DNA of 64,000 nucleotides from Pseudomonas viridiflava (GTDB lineage: Bacteria; Pseudomonadota; Gammaproteobacteria; Pseudomonadales; Pseudomonadaceae): assembly GCF_900580865.1 (NCBI RefSeq), contig NZ_UTBZ01000026.1, positions 124,001-188,000 on the forward strand, read 5' to 3'. The notes beneath the pieces were generated by a model. The model saw only the letters and a program-made list of their open reading frames with translations. It was not told the DNA's origin and searched no databases. The stretch's first letter is position 1; every line of letters starts with the position of its first letter. Below are positions 19,239-30,048 of the stretch, piece after piece. A program made the position numbers and the translations under genes.

Positions 19239-22200
19239 ATGCCGAAATCTGTTGACCGAATTCCGCCGATGCCGCGTATTCAAGCAATTGACCCGCGTCA
19301 TTCCGAGCAGAGCTGGGAAAGCGCGCCGCAATTGCTGGCGGCGCTCAACGGCGCGCGGCTCGGCGCCTGGTATTGGGACATCGAGCGCGGGCAGATCAGT
19401 TGGTCGCGTGGCACCCAGGCATTGTTCGGCTTCGATCCTCGGCAACCGCTGCCCGAAGATCTGGAATACCTCGATCTGCTGCCGCCGGAAGACCGGGCGA
19501 AAACCGTTCGCGCCTTCCACGCGGTAATTGCCGGCGCACCGCTGGAACAGGCGATGCACCACCGCATTCGCTGGCCCGACGGCAGCCTGCACTGGCTGGA
19601 GATCAGCGGCAGCCTGCTGCCGGATAAAAACGGCCGCCCCCGAATGATCGGGGTGATTCGTGAAATCACCCACCAGCGCCAACGCGAACAGGCCCTGAGC
19701 AGTTCTGAGAAACGTTTCGCGACACTTTTTCACCTGTGCCCGAACATGGTCTTGCTGACCCGCCAGGAAGACGGCCTGATCAGCGAAGCCAATCAGTATT
19801 TCGAAAGCCTGTTCGGCTGGCCGGTGCAGAGCGCCATCGGTCGTACCACGCTGGAACTGGGCCTGTGGGTGCATCCCGAGCAGCGCGCCGAACTGGTCAA
19901 GAAGACCAACACCAAGGGCGAATTGATCAGCATGGAGGTGCAGTTTCGCGCCAGTAACGGGCAAATTCACGATGGCATTCTCAGTGCGCAGAAAGTCGAA
20001 CTTGAAGGTCAGCCGTATCTGCTCAGCACCTTCCTCGACACCACCGAACGCAAAGCCGCCGAACACGCCTTGAAGGACAGCCAGGAACGCCTCGATCTGG
20101 CGCTGGACTCGGCGCAGCTCGGAACCTGGGACTGGCACATTCCCAGCGGCATGCTCTACGGATCGGCGCGGGCGGCGCAATTACACGGCCTGGAACCGAA
20201 ACCGTTTCATGAATCGTTCGAAGAGTTTTTCGAAGGCGTCCCCGGTGAGGAGCGCGACAGCATGCGCGACGCCTACCGCAGCCTGCGCGAAGGCCCGGCG
20301 GGCAATTATCAACTGACCTATCGCGTGCAACTGTCGGACGGTAGCTCGCGCTATCTGGAAAGCCGTGCCCGCCTCTACCGTGACGATAATGGCGCGCCGT
20401 TGCGCATGGCCGGCACGTTGCTCGACATCACCGATCAGGTCGAGCGCGAGCAACGGCTGGTGGCCTCGGAAGAGAAATTCGCCACGCTGTTCCAGGTCAG
20501 CCCGGACCCGATCTGCGTCACCCGCCAGGACAGTGGCGAGTTCATCGAAATCAATAACAGTTTTACCCAGACTTTCGGCTGGAGCGCCGCCGACGTCATT
20601 GGCCACACCGCCGAAGAAATCGGCCTGTGGGACGCCTCGGCAAAAAGCCTGCAACGCATCGAACGGGTCATCCGCGAACAGGGTTTGAGCAATGTCGCGA
20701 TCATCGTCCAGCACAAGGACGGCCAGTCGCTGACCTGTGTGATCTCCAGCCGACAGATCAGCGTCGGCGATCAGCCATGCATCGTCACCACCCTGCGCGA
20801 CATCACCCAGCAGCAGCGCTCGGAAGCGGCGCTGAAAGCCAGTGAAGAAAAATTCGCCAAGGCGTTCCACTCCAGTCCCGACGCGATCACCATCACCGAA
20901 CGCGACACCGGGCGTTATCTGGAGGTCAACGACGGTTTTTGCCGTCTCACTGGCTATCGTGCCGAAGAGGTCGTGGGCAAAACGGTTTATCAGGTGGGTA
21001 TTTGGGCTGAAGAGAAACAGCGTTCGGCGTTACTCGCCGAGTTGCAGATCAAGGGCCGCGTGCACCATCAGGAAATGCTCGGGCGCAACAAACGCGGGGA
21101 AATGCTGACGGTGGAGGTCTCGGTCGAGCCGATCACTCTCAATGAAACCGCATGCCTGCTGCTGACCGCCCGAGACGTCAGCCTGCTGAAAAACGCCGAA
21201 GCGCAGATTCGTCACCTGGCCTATCACGACCCGCTGACCAACCTGCCCAACCGCGCCTTGCTGATGGATCGCCTGAGCCAGCAAATCGCCTTGCTCAAGC
21301 GCCACAATTTGCGTGGCGCCTTGTTGTTTCTCGACCTCGATCACTTCAAGCACATCAACGATTCCCTCGGCCATCCGGTCGGTGACACGGTGCTGAAGAT
21401 CATTACCGCGCGGCTCGAAGCCAGCGTGCGCATGGAAGACACGGTCGCGCGCCTCGGTGGCGATGAGTTCGTGGTATTGCTCAGCGGTCTCGAAGGCTCG
21501 CGCAATGAAGTCAGCACACAAGTGCGCAATCTGGCCGACACCCTGCGTGAATTGCTCTCGGAACCGATGTTCCTCGACGGCCAGCGCCTGCAAGTGACGC
21601 CGAGCATCGGCGTGGCGCTGATCCCCGATCACGGCTCGACGCCGACCGACCTGCTCAAACGCGCCGACATTGCGCTGTACCGGGCCAAGGATTCCGGGCG
21701 CAACACCACGCAGATGTACCACAACACCATGCAGAAAGCCGCCAGCGAACGGTTGCGCATGGAGACCGACCTGCGCCTGGCGCTGTCGCGCGGGGAATTC
21801 AATGTGCACTTTCAGCCGCAGGTCGATGCCCGCGACAACCGCATCATCGGCGCCGAAGCCCTGGTGCGCTGGAATCACCCGGAGCTGGGTGCGCAATCAC
21901 CCACCGAGTTCATCAAGGTGCTGGAAGACAGCGGCCTGATTCTCGAGGTCGGCACTTGGATCCTCGACGAAGCCTGCAACGCCTTCAAACAACTGATTGC
22001 GCTGAAGCTGGTCGATCCGCTGAATTTCAGCCTGTGCGTGAACATCAGTCCACGGCAGTTCCGCCAGAACGACTTCGTCGAGCGCATCGAACACAGCATG
22101 AGCAGCCATGGCCTGCCCTGCTCGCTGCTGAAACTGGAAATCACCGAAGGCATCGTCATCCAGAATCTGGAAGACACCATCAGCAAAATGCGCCGCCTGA

Positions 22201-22517
22201 AAAAGCTCGGCGTGAGCTTCGCCATGGATGACTTCGGCACCGGTTATTCGTCACTGACTTACCTCAAGCGCCTGCCGGTGGACACGCTTAAAATCGACCA
22301 GTCGTTTATCCGCGATGCGACGACCGACCCGAACGATGCCGAGATTATTCGCGCGATTGTCGCCATGGCGCGCAGCCTCGAGCTGGAGGTGATTGCCGAA
22401 GGCGTGGAAACCCCCGAACAACTGGCGTTCCTGCAAGGTTTGGGCTGCCATTTGTATCAGGGTTATCTGCACAGTCGACCGGTTGCGCTGGAGGATCTGA
22501 AAAAGCTCCTGCCATAA
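19239..22517 (+). CDS. Five-PAS GGDEF-EAL cyclic-di-GMP protein
   Basis: About 1092 residues with no membrane segment. Five PAS-like modules fill roughly residues 30-665, followed by the GGDEF domain and the EAL domain. GGDEF is intact at 740-744 with an inhibitory RMED site five residues before it. EAL at 873-875 is followed by NISPRQF, LEITEG, DDFGTGYSSL, LKIDQSFI and EVIAEGVET, so the phosphodiesterase residues also look complete. Both activities are possible and the PAS modules should set the balance. ATG at 19239 or 19269 may be used. Confidence 0.92.
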   Translation: MPKSVDRIPPMPRIQAIDPRHSEQSWESAPQLLAALNGARLGAWYWDIERGQISWSRGTQALFGFDPRQPLPEDLEYLDLLPPEDRAKTVRAFHAVIAGAPLEQAMHHRIRWPDGSLHWLEISGSLLPDKNGRPRMIGVIREITHQRQREQALSSSEKRFATLFHLCPNMVLLTRQEDGLISEANQYFESLFGWPVQSAIGRTTLELGLWVHPEQRAELVKKTNTKGELISMEVQFRASNGQIHDGILSAQKVELEGQPYLLSTFLDTTERKAAEHALKDSQERLDLALDSAQLGTWDWHIPSGMLYGSARAAQLHGLEPKPFHESFEEFFEGVPGEERDSMRDAYRSLREGPAGNYQLTYRVQLSDGSSRYLESRARLYRDDNGAPLRMAGTLLDITDQVEREQRLVASEEKFATLFQVSPDPICVTRQDSGEFIEINNSFTQTFGWSAADVIGHTAEEIGLWDASAKSLQRIERVIREQGLSNVAIIVQHKDGQSLTCVISSRQISVGDQPCIVTTLRDITQQQRSEAALKASEEKFAKAFHSSPDAITITERDTGRYLEVNDGFCRLTGYRAEEVVGKTVYQVGIWAEEKQRSALLAELQIKGRVHHQEMLGRNKRGEMLTVEVSVEPITLNETACLLLTARDVSLLKNAEAQIRHLAYHDPLTNLPNRALLMDRLSQQIALLKRHNLRGALLFLDLDHFKHINDSLGHPVGDTVLKIITARLEASVRMEDTVARLGGDEFVVLLSGLEGSRNEVSTQVRNLADTLRELLSEPMFLDGQRLQVTPSIGVALIPDHGSTPTDLLKRADIALYRAKDSGRNTTQMYHNTMQKAASERLRMETDLRLALSRGEFNVHFQPQVDARDNRIIGAEALVRWNHPELGAQSPTEFIKVLEDSGLILEVGTWILDEACNAFKQLIALKLVDPLNFSLCVNISPRQFRQNDFVERIEHSMSSHGLPCSLLKLEITEGIVIQNLEDTISKMRRLKKLGVSFAMDDFGTGYSSLTYLKRLPVDTLKIDQSFIRDATTDPNDAEIIRAIVAMARSLELEVIAEGVETPEQLAFLQGLGCHLYQGYLHSRPVALEDLKKLLP

Positions 22518-22603
22518 CCGGCGCACGTTGCAACAGACGGGCAATTGCCACGATTTGCGGCAACCTGTAGGGTCGCGTTTTTTGCGCCGTTTCGAGATCT
22601 GTC

Positions 22604-24295
22604 ATGCAGGATGCAACCCTCCCCCGCCCGGCTCTGCTGGGCATCGACCTTGGCACCACCAACAGTCTGATCGCCGTCTGGCAGGACGGTCAGGCCCGAC
22701 TGATTCCCAACGCTCTGGGCGATGTGCTGACACCCTCGGTGATCAGCCTCGATGAAGACGACACCATTCTGGTCGGCAAAGCCGCCCGCGCCCGCCTGAC
22801 CACACACCCGGAGCGCAGCGCTGCAGCGTTCAAGCGTTTCATGGGCAGCGATAAACAAGTCCAGCTCGGTGCACGTCAGTTCAGCCCAGAGGAGTTGTCG
22901 GCACTGGTGCTCGGCTCACTCAAGCAGGACGCCGAAGCCTTTCTCGGCCACGCCGTTTCGGAAGCGGTGATTTCCGTACCGGCGTATTTCAGTGATGAGC
23001 AACGCAAACGCACACTGTTTGCCGCCGAACTGGCCGGGCTCTCAGTGACGCGCCTGATCAACGAACCGACTGCCGCCGCCATGGCTTACGGACTGCATGA
23101 GCAGAAATTCGAACGCACGCTGATCTTCGATCTCGGCGGCGGTACGTTCGACGTCACGGTGCTGGAATACGCTTTGCCGCTGATCGAAGTGCACGCCTCC
23201 ACCGGCGACAACTTTCTCGGCGGCGAAGACTTCACCGCCGCGCTGCTGCAGGCCTGCCTGAAACACTGGCAACTGACTCCGGCAATGGTCGATGCGCAAA
23301 GCATGGCCAGCCTCGGCGATGCGCTTGAACAGCTCAAATGCAAACTCGGCGAAGGCACTCAACACCTGAGCTGGCGCCACGCCGACAAAACCTTCGAATG
23401 GTCTCTGGACGAAGCGGCGGCGGTAAAAATCTGGGAACCGCTGCTGGCGCGTTTGCGGGCGCCAATCGAACAGGCGCTGCGCGATGCCCGACTCAAGCCC
23501 CGCGACCTCGACAGCCTGGTGCTGGTCGGCGGCGCCACGCGCATGCCCGCCGTACAGCAAATGGTCGCCACACTGTTCGGGCGTCTGCCTTACCGGCATC
23601 TTGATCCGGATACCATTGTTGCGCTGGGAGCGGCAACGCAAGCGGCGTGCAAGGCACGCGACGGGACGGTTGAAGAGTTGATCCTGACGGATGTCTGCCC
23701 GTATACGCTGGGGATTGCGACCATGCGTGGCGAAGACATCAAAGGTGCCTTCTCGCCCATCATCGAACGTAACACCATCATTCCGACGTCAAGGGTGGAG
23801 CGTTATTACACCACTCAGCCTAAGCAATCGCTGCTGCGCATCGCCGTCTATCAGGGTGAACGGCCGTGGGTTTGCGACAACATTCTGATTGATGCTTTCG
23901 ATGTCACGTTGACGCCCACTGAACACATCCAGGAGCTGGACGTACGCTTCAGCTATGACATCAACGGTTTGCTCGAAGTCGACGTCACCCTGCTCGAAAC
24001 CGGCGAGCGCCACAGTCACAGCATCGACCGCAGCCCCACTGGTCTGGACGAGCAAGCGCGCCGAGACAGCCATAACCGGCTGTCCACTCTGAAAGTCCAT
24101 CCACGCGACGCGCTGCCCAACCGCACGTTGCTCGCCCGCCTGGAGCGGGCATGGATGCAAAGCCTCGGCACGCAACGCGAGCACATTGCCGAATGGTTGC
24201 ACAACTTCACCAGCGTGCTCGGCGGCCAGCAACCCTCGGAAATTGCCAGCCATCGCTCAGAGCTGAACAAGGCGCTGGATCAACTGCGCCTCTAG
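22604..24295 (+). CDS. hscC: HscC-like Hsp70 family chaperone
   Basis: A 563-residue Hsp70. The ATPase domain starts [14 protein letters not shown], with [26 protein letters not shown] and LVGGATRMP. The substrate domain is short compared with DnaK (about 640 residues), as in HscC/YbeW. Its stop codon shares the bases CTAG with the stop of the J-domain gene on the other strand. E. coli HscC also works with atypical J proteins, so a functional link with the neighbour is likely but inferred. Confidence 0.9.
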   Translation: MQDATLPRPALLGIDLGTTNSLIAVWQDGQARLIPNALGDVLTPSVISLDEDDTILVGKAARARLTTHPERSAAAFKRFMGSDKQVQLGARQFSPEELSALVLGSLKQDAEAFLGHAVSEAVISVPAYFSDEQRKRTLFAAELAGLSVTRLINEPTAAAMAYGLHEQKFERTLIFDLGGGTFDVTVLEYALPLIEVHASTGDNFLGGEDFTAALLQACLKHWQLTPAMVDAQSMASLGDALEQLKCKLGEGTQHLSWRHADKTFEWSLDEAAAVKIWEPLLARLRAPIEQALRDARLKPRDLDSLVLVGGATRMPAVQQMVATLFGRLPYRHLDPDTIVALGAATQAACKARDGTVEELILTDVCPYTLGIATMRGEDIKGAFSPIIERNTIIPTSRVERYYTTQPKQSLLRIAVYQGERPWVCDNILIDAFDVTLTPTEHIQELDVRFSYDINGLLEVDVTLLETGERHSHSIDRSPTGLDEQARRDSHNRLSTLKVHPRDALPNRTLLARLERAWMQSLGTQREHIAEWLHNFTSVLGGQQPSEIASHRSELNKALDQLRL

Positions 24296-26994
24296 CCGTT
24301 GAGCCGCCGCAAGGCAGCCTGCAGGCCGCCGGACAGCATCTCGGAATCGCCGCTGTCCGGCGGCACACCATAGCGGTTGGGCAACTTGTCACCGGCAAGC
24401 CCGAACAACACCAACGGCAGGAATGGCAAAAACGGCGTCAGCGCCATGAAGATCAGCAACGTCGGAATGCCCCGGCCCATGTCGTGCAATCGACGCAGAA
24501 TGGCGCCGAACACCAGCAGCACGCCCAATAGCAGGATAAGAATGCCTGCGCCCGTAGTGCCACTGATCAGCCCTGCCACCGGCGCAATCACCACACACCC
24601 CAAGACCTGAGCGATAAAAGCCTTGCGCCCCAACCGCGAGCCGAGACGCCAGATCGCTGTCGCCGGTACCGGCTGCACATCGCTTTTCGCCAGCAGCAAA
24701 CGCTCCGACCAGGACAGCAACGCGCACAGGGCCAAGCGCAGGCCGACGCCGTTGTGCACGTCATCCTTGCCCTGCTGCAACTGCCGCAGAACCCGGGTTT
24801 TCGGCACGCCGGCAGCGCCATAGCGAATCAAGCCCTTGAGCGCGTCCAGCGCCTCGTACGCCAGCAGTTTGTCGACACCAAAATCCGTCAGCACTTTGCG
24901 CGGCGGCCACACCGGTTCGCCCTTGATCAAGCCATCGCGGAAGCCTTCGAACCAGGCGTCTTCACAACTGATCGCCGCGATCGATTGCAACAATGCGCGA
25001 TGCTGCTCGGCACTCAGGCTCGGGTCGTGATAGAGCACGCCCCAGAACATCATCAACCCCAGCAAATCGTCGCCGCATGCCGCACGATCACTTTCGAGGC
25101 AGGTGTAAAGCAGGGTATTGGCCGGCAACCGCACGCTGTCGAGTGCCTGCTCTACGCTGAACAATTGCTGCACCAACAAACCGTGCACCGGATCATTGCC
25201 TTGCAGCCATCCGAGCAAACCGTTGCAATTGCCTTGCTCGCGCAGCAAGCGCCGCAGCAGAGGCTGCAGTCGACTCAAAGGATGAGCCGGATTGAATGGC
25301 AGGCGCTCAAGGCACTGCGCGTCAATCATTTGCAACCAGCGCTCGGGTTGCTCCAGTAACGCCAGCAAAAACACGGTCTGCGCATGCCACTCCCAAGTGG
25401 CCTCACCCAGCCCGACTGGCGGCAACTGAATCCCGCGCCGGCCCAACTGCAGAATCAAATCGAGTTCGGACAAGTCGCAATCATCTTTGACCGCAGCCAG
25501 TTTGAACGCGTCTGCCAGTCGCTCCAGCGCAGCGCCGTTGTAAGGCCGCAAGCGACGCAACCACAGCCGACAGACCTTATGCGGCTCGCCGTCGGTCAGC
25601 ACCTGCGGCAATGGCCGTGAACCTGAATCCGCATCGCTGAACGCGCTCATGGCCAACGCAATCGGCGCCCTGCGCAACCAGCGCAGGTGTTGCTCAGCCT
25701 GATATTTGAACCCGCTCATCACCAGGCTTTCGAGGGCATCGATCGGTAGCGGTGCATCCACGATCAGCTGCAACAACACCGTATCACCGCGATGCAGCGC
25801 CCAGGCGTGGCGATACAGATGCAGTAATCGGCTGTCGGCATTTTCGCCGAGCAATTGCGCGAGCAAGGGCAGCTCATCACCGCTCATGCGCCAATCGACA
25901 AAACTTTGCGCAAGGCTCTCAAGCTTTAACCGCCCGACACCCAGCCAGCGGTTCAGCGTCTCGGGATGTTGTGACGGACAGCCATACACTTGGGCGTCAT
26001 CGCCAAGATCCACTGGCCAGTCAGAGACGCCCTGCAGGCGATCGAACGCCTGAATCAGCAGGGGCAGAAAAGTCGGCTGACGCTTGGCGCAGAGCTCCAG
26101 CAAACGACTTTCAGCCATCGGATGGCGATGCTCGTTCCACAGCCTGATCCAGCACGGCAATGCCTGATCGTCCCGCCCTAGCAGACTGTTCTGGCACGCC
26201 AACAGGTAAAGCCAGTCGACATCATCCGGTGCGGCAAGCTGCTGTTCGACACAGCACTGCAAAAACGTCGGCCCGCCGATACCTGCCTGAGTGAACTGCA
26301 CCAACAGACGCTTGAGAAACGCGGCATCATCCGGCAACGGCAGACAGGTGTGCTGACTGGCGAAGTCGGCGAACTCCTGCAGTGGACGCTGGTTGAAGAT
26401 GAAGTCGAGGCTACGGGCGTACCACAGCGATTCAGTCTGGGCTGCCTCTGACCATGTGCTCATCAGATCCGTATCGAACGGGTCCGGCGTTTCGATTCGC
26501 TGGAGAAAGAAGCCCACCTGATGTGCGTCGTCGAAGCCCAGATCCAGCAACTGTTGATCCCAGGCCATACGCTTGGCCAACAGATTCGCGCAGCGGTACG
26601 ACAACGGACCGGCGTCGGCCATCCGGTGGTACAGCGGCCAGCTGAGTTCATCGAGCACGTCCAGCGACAGCTCATCCAGCCCTCGGACAAAGGCCTGCCA
26701 CGCGGCGAAATTGAACCGGCGCGCGGGATCATCCAGCAGCTCACAGAACTCCCCGAACATCGGAGGAACCTCAACCACAGGCTGCTCAGCGGTTTGGGAC
26801 TGGTACTCGTCCTCGGGCTCTTCTTCCTCGTCCTCACGGGCCAGACGCAGGGCGTTTTCGTAGGCCATGCGCAGCGCCTGAAAGCCTTGCGGATCGGTCT
26901 CCGGGTGATGCGCTGGCAGACGTGCGCGGTAGGCGTTACGAATCAGGTTTTCGTCGGTGGTAGGCTCGATGCCCAAGTGAATCCAGCAACTCAT
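24292..26994 (-). CDS. Large J-domain protein with C-terminal DUF805-like membrane region
   Basis: A 900-residue protein. The N-terminal 60 residues resemble a J domain, but the signature tripeptide reads HPE (30-32) rather than HPD. An acidic stretch (DEEEEPEDE) and a roughly 650-residue helical region of unclear family follow. The end (about 785-880) has several hydrophobic helices with [11 protein letters not shown], a DUF805 hallmark. Its ATG overlaps the stop of the DUF1266 gene (ATGA), so both are one unit. Convergent hscC is the probable Hsp70 partner, similar to DjlB/DjlC of E. coli. Confidence 0.8.
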   Translation of the reverse strand: MSCWIHLGIEPTTDENLIRNAYRARLPAHHPETDPQGFQALRMAYENALRLAREDEEEEPEDEYQSQTAEQPVVEVPPMFGEFCELLDDPARRFNFAAWQAFVRGLDELSLDVLDELSWPLYHRMADAGPLSYRCANLLAKRMAWDQQLLDLGFDDAHQVGFFLQRIETPDPFDTDLMSTWSEAAQTESLWYARSLDFIFNQRPLQEFADFASQHTCLPLPDDAAFLKRLLVQFTQAGIGGPTFLQCCVEQQLAAPDDVDWLYLLACQNSLLGRDDQALPCWIRLWNEHRHPMAESRLLELCAKRQPTFLPLLIQAFDRLQGVSDWPVDLGDDAQVYGCPSQHPETLNRWLGVGRLKLESLAQSFVDWRMSGDELPLLAQLLGENADSRLLHLYRHAWALHRGDTVLLQLIVDAPLPIDALESLVMSGFKYQAEQHLRWLRRAPIALAMSAFSDADSGSRPLPQVLTDGEPHKVCRLWLRRLRPYNGAALERLADAFKLAAVKDDCDLSELDLILQLGRRGIQLPPVGLGEATWEWHAQTVFLLALLEQPERWLQMIDAQCLERLPFNPAHPLSRLQPLLRRLLREQGNCNGLLGWLQGNDPVHGLLVQQLFSVEQALDSVRLPANTLLYTCLESDRAACGDDLLGLMMFWGVLYHDPSLSAEQHRALLQSIAAISCEDAWFEGFRDGLIKGEPVWPPRKVLTDFGVDKLLAYEALDALKGLIRYGAAGVPKTRVLRQLQQGKDDVHNGVGLRLALCALLSWSERLLLAKSDVQPVPATAIWRLGSRLGRKAFIAQVLGCVVIAPVAGLISGTTGAGILILLLGVLLVFGAILRRLHDMGRGIPTLLIFMALTPFLPFLPLVLFGLAGDKLPNRYGVPPDSGDSEMLSGGLQAALRRLNG

Positions 26995-27686
26995 GACCAG
27001 TCGAACTCCTTGAGCGATGCCGGACGTGGCGGCAGGTCAATTTCCCTGTGCCACGGCAAATCAGCCAGAAACTGGGGGATGTTCGCCGCAAGGCCACGGG
27101 CAATCCGCACGTTCAGGGCACTGGCGCCTTGTCGATCCAGTTCGCGCGCAAGCTCATCGTCACTGGCGCTAAGGCACGACCAAAACGTCCGGCCCACCAC
27201 AAAGCCATCGAAATAAGCCATCCAGCTACCGTAGTGAAATTGCGCTCTGAGGGCCAAACGACTGTGCAGCCAGTTGCTTTCGTCCAGGTCGATCCACTGA
27301 TTGCGCACCGCGCAACGCAAGAGAAAGCCCATGCGGCCATAGTCCCAGGACAATATCCCGCCCGGCCCGCAACTGCCGAACGTGCGACTGGCAAACTCAT
27401 GCAGGGTGCGTTCGCGGGGACTCAGGTCGTCGAGCAAGGCCTGCCATTCACTCGGCAGACAGCGCTGCCACGCCAGATAGGCCGCGCTGAGGTGCTTGGC
27501 ATGGCCGTCGTCGGTCATCCGTTCGAGCATGTCGAACAATTGCCCACGGTCATCGATCCCCCAACTGTCCTGCAGATCGATGTAGCGATCGTTGCAGAAC
27601 GCCGGGTCGTCGTAGCTGGCGCCGGTGTTGATCGCCGCCATGGGTGCAGACAGGGCGCACAGCCAGCGCTGTTGAATCTCGTCCAT
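26991..27686 (-). CDS. DUF1266 domain protein
   Basis: A 231-residue soluble protein starting MDEIQQRWLCALSAPMAAINTG. The central and C-terminal parts (SWDYGRMGFLLRCAVRNQWID, then YFDGFVVGRTFW) look like DUF1266, a family of unknown function often adjacent to atypical J proteins. An upstream in-frame ATG at 27797 would run back into the ibpA terminator and is rejected. Translationally coupled to the J-domain gene. Confidence 0.75.
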   Translation of the reverse strand: MDEIQQRWLCALSAPMAAINTGASYDDPAFCNDRYIDLQDSWGIDDRGQLFDMLERMTDDGHAKHLSAAYLAWQRCLPSEWQALLDDLSPRERTLHEFASRTFGSCGPGGILSWDYGRMGFLLRCAVRNQWIDLDESNWLHSRLALRAQFHYGSWMAYFDGFVVGRTFWSCLSASDDELARELDRQGASALNVRIARGLAANIPQFLADLPWHREIDLPPRPASLKEFDWS

Positions 27687-27797
27687 GAAAAAAGGCTCCA
27701 GGCCGACCGATGAGGAATGGGGGTCGGCAAAACTGCCGCGGATTGTAGAGAAACCGCCGTCAGCGGCAAAGTCGAACAGCGCTTTTCTTGCGCGCAC

Positions 27798-27825
27798 AAA
27801 AAAGGCCCCGACGTATCGGGGCCTT
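27798..27825 (-). terminator. Intrinsic terminator of ibpA
   Basis: AAGGCCCCGA and TCGGGGCCTT arms are followed on the minus strand by a run of T. It lies about 50 bases past the ibpA stop and separates ibpA from the DUF1266 gene. Confidence 0.9.
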
Positions 27826-27874
27826 CATTCAGCGGCTCATCGTCTGTTCAGACGATTGTGTTGCGGCACATGAC

Positions 27875-28321
27875 TCAGTGCTGCAACGCCGGCTTCTGCA
27901 CCCCGTTGATCGGGATGCGTTTGGCTTTCGCCTCTTCCGGGATCACGCGCAACAGGTCGATGCTCAGCAGACCGTTGCTCAGATCGGCAGCCTTGATCTC
28001 GATGTGATCGGCCAGACGGAAGGACAGCTTGAACGCACGCTGGGCGATGCCCTGGTGCAGGAAGGTCACGCCTTCGTTGGCATCACGCTTACCACCACTG
28101 ATGGTCAGCACACCTTTTTCGACTTGCAGTTCCAGGTCTTCTTCCTGGAAACCGGCTGCCGCTACGACGATGCGGTATTGATCATCACCGTGTTTTTCGA
28201 CGTTGTAAGGTGGGTAGCTGCTGCCTGGCTCATTGCGCAGGGCGGTTTCGAACAGGTCGTTGAAACGGTCGAAACCCACCGAGGAACGGAACAGTGGCGC
28301 GAGGGAAAATGCAGTACTCAT
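27875..28321 (-). CDS. ibpA: Small heat-shock protein IbpA (Hsp20)
   Basis: A 148-residue alpha-crystallin-type chaperone that holds unfolded proteins for refolding by Hsp70/ClpB. YPPYNVEKHGDDQYRI opens the crystallin domain, LLHQ-type sequence FLHQGIAQRAFKLSFRLADH and the C-terminal IPI motif (KRIPING) follow. A sigma-32-type promoter and a thermometer-like leader precede it. Confidence 0.95.
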   Translation of the reverse strand: MSTAFSLAPLFRSSVGFDRFNDLFETALRNEPGSSYPPYNVEKHGDDQYRIVVAAAGFQEEDLELQVEKGVLTISGGKRDANEGVTFLHQGIAQRAFKLSFRLADHIEIKAADLSNGLLSIDLLRVIPEEAKAKRIPINGVQKPALQH

Positions 28322-28390
28322 GGTTCAAATCTCCTGAAAACAATCAGCAAGGTTTTTTGACTCCGCGACCCGAATTCGGCATCGCGTAAC
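28322..28390 (-). promoter_or_regulatory. ROSE-type RNA thermometer in the ibpA leader
   Basis: The leader on the minus strand ends with TTGCT, ten bases, then AGGAG and the ATG eight bases on. Pairing of a U(U/C)GCU element with the Shine-Dalgarno sequence, with a bulged G, is the hallmark of ROSE elements before small heat-shock genes. Upstream bases could form the additional hairpins. No folding was computed. Confidence 0.65.
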
Positions 28391-28393
28391 CCT

Positions 28394-28422
28394 TAGATAG
28401 GGACCGCTGAAATGATTTCAAG
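28394..28422 (-). promoter_or_regulatory. Sigma-32 heat-shock promoter of ibpA
   Basis: On the minus strand CTTGAAA (28422-28416) is followed after 13 bases by CCCTATCTA (28402-28394), close to the RpoH consensus CTTGAAA / CCCCATNT. Transcription would start about 65 bases before the ibpA ATG. Confidence 0.75.
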
Positions 28423-28441
28423 AGATTATTTGCAGATTTTT

Positions 28442-29401
28442 TCAGGCCGCTTCGGCGACCGGCAAACCGAGCAGACGCGAAACATGATCCGGCTCCGTCT
28501 CACGGCGCAGCACGGTGAACAGCTCGGTAGCCTCGGGATAATTGCGCGTCAGCATGGCCAGCCATTGCTTCAAGCGGCCCGGCGATTGGCGTGCGGTCAT
28601 TTGCGCTTTGGCTTGCAGCCAGAAGTCCTGGATCAGCGGCATCAGCTCGGCCCAAGTCATCTCGACGACCTCTTCGCCAGCGCGGGCGGCAGCGATCTGT
28701 TTGGCCAGATCCGGGCGCGACACCAGGCCGCGACCGAGCATGATGTCTTCCACGCCACTGATCTCGCGGCAACGACGCCAGTCTTCGACGCTCCAGATAT
28801 CGCCGTTGGCGAACACCGGGACTTTGACCACGTCCTGTACGCGCGGGATCCACTCCCAGTGTGCGGGCGGTTTGTAGCCGTCCATTTTCGTACGGGCATG
28901 AACCACAATGTGCTCGGCGCCGCCCTCAGCTAGTGCGGTGGCGCAGACCAGCGAACCGTCGGGGCTGTCGAAACCGAGGCGCATTTTTGCGGTGACGGGA
29001 ATATGCGCAGGTACGGCGCGGCGCACGTGCTCGACGATTTGGTTAAGCAATTCCGGCTCTTTGAGCAACACGGCGCCGCCCCGAGATTTGTTCACAGTCT
29101 TGGCCGGGCAGCCGAAGTTGAGGTCGATCACTTCGGAGCCGAGTTCGCAGGCCAGTGCAGCGTTTTCCGCCAGGCATACAGGATCGGAGCCGAGCAATTG
29201 CACGCGCAATGGCACGCCGGATGCGGTGCGGGCGCCGTTGAGCAGCTCAGGGCCGAACTTGTGAAAGTAGGCTGGAGTGAGCAACTGGTCGTTGACGCGA
29301 ATGAATTCGGTCACGCACCAGTCGATGCCGCCAACGCGGGTCAGCACGTCGCGGAGAATGTCGTCGACCAAACCCTCCATGGGCGCCAGAGCAATTTGCA
29401 T
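28442..29401 (-). CDS. dusC: tRNA-dihydrouridine(16) synthase DusC
   Basis: A 319-residue FMN enzyme that reduces a D-loop uridine. The N-terminus [18 protein letters not shown] is DusC-like, and [17 protein letters not shown] holds the catalytic Cys. [10 protein letters not shown] and [11 protein letters not shown] are conserved flavin-site segments. No good Shine-Dalgarno sequence is visible before the ATG. Position 16 specificity is inferred from the N-terminus. Confidence 0.93.
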   Translation of the reverse strand: MQIALAPMEGLVDDILRDVLTRVGGIDWCVTEFIRVNDQLLTPAYFHKFGPELLNGARTASGVPLRVQLLGSDPVCLAENAALACELGSEVIDLNFGCPAKTVNKSRGGAVLLKEPELLNQIVEHVRRAVPAHIPVTAKMRLGFDSPDGSLVCATALAEGGAEHIVVHARTKMDGYKPPAHWEWIPRVQDVVKVPVFANGDIWSVEDWRRCREISGVEDIMLGRGLVSRPDLAKQIAAARAGEEVVEMTWAELMPLIQDFWLQAKAQMTARQSPGRLKQWLAMLTRNYPEATELFTVLRRETEPDHVSRLLGLPVAEAA

Positions 29402-29470
29402 GGGGAAAACACTACTTAAGGAAAAAACGTGCGGCAGTTTACTGGATTACGCACAAATCCGCAGATCCCT

Positions 29471-29556
29471 TGTAGGAGCTGCCGAAGGCTGCGATCTTTT
29501 GATTTTGCTGTTTGCAGATCAAGATCAAAAGATCGCAGCCTTCGGCAGCTCCTACA
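29471..29556. repeat. Long palindrome family, copy A
   Basis: Arms TGTAGGAGCTGCCGAAGG... and ...CCTTCGGCAGCTCCTACA pair over about 30 bases around an AT-rich centre. It begins nine bases past the stop of the thioesterase gene. It could act as terminator or mRNA 3' stabiliser. Confidence 0.9.
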
Positions 29557-29565
29557 GGGATCGGG

Positions 29566-30003
29566 TCAGGCTAGTGCCAGGATCGCCGTCCCGTAGCCCT
29601 CGACGAACTCGACCGGCATGCGCTTTGGCTTGCCCGTGGACAGCTCGATACAGACAAACGTGGTCTGCGCGCGCAACAGCGTGGTGTTGTCGCTCGGGCG
29701 CTTGAGCTGGAAATGCCGGGTCATTTTCAGGCGCTGATCCCAATCGACGATCCACGTCGCCAATTGCAGTTCGTCGCCTTCATAGGCCGCAGCGAGGTAA
29801 TCGATCTCGTGGCGCACTACAGCCATCGCCCGATCCAGTCGGCGATATTCGACCAGATCCAGGCCCAGACGCTGCGAGTGGCGCCAGGCGCAACGCTCGA
29901 GCCAAGTCACGTAGACCGCGTTGTTCGCGTGGCCCAGCCCATCGATGTCCTCTGCGCCTACTTGCAGATCAATGGTAAACGGCGTTGCCCGATCCCAGCC
30001 CAT
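29566..30003 (-). CDS. Acyl-CoA thioesterase, hot-dog fold
   Basis: A 145-residue protein of the 4-hydroxybenzoyl-CoA thioesterase/YbgC type. The motif DIDGLGHANNAVYVTWLERCAW holds the region of the catalytic Asp, and VRHEIDYLAAAYEGDEL follows. It hydrolyses some acyl-CoA; the substrate is not clear. It lies between dusC and an alpha/beta hydrolase on the same strand. Confidence 0.85.
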   Translation of the reverse strand: MGWDRATPFTIDLQVGAEDIDGLGHANNAVYVTWLERCAWRHSQRLGLDLVEYRRLDRAMAVVRHEIDYLAAAYEGDELQLATWIVDWDQRLKMTRHFQLKRPSDNTTLLRAQTTFVCIELSTGKPKRMPVEFVEGYGTAILALA

Positions 30004-30048
30004 GCCCCACTCCCGGTCAATGATTCAACCGGGGCAGTGTAACGGAGC

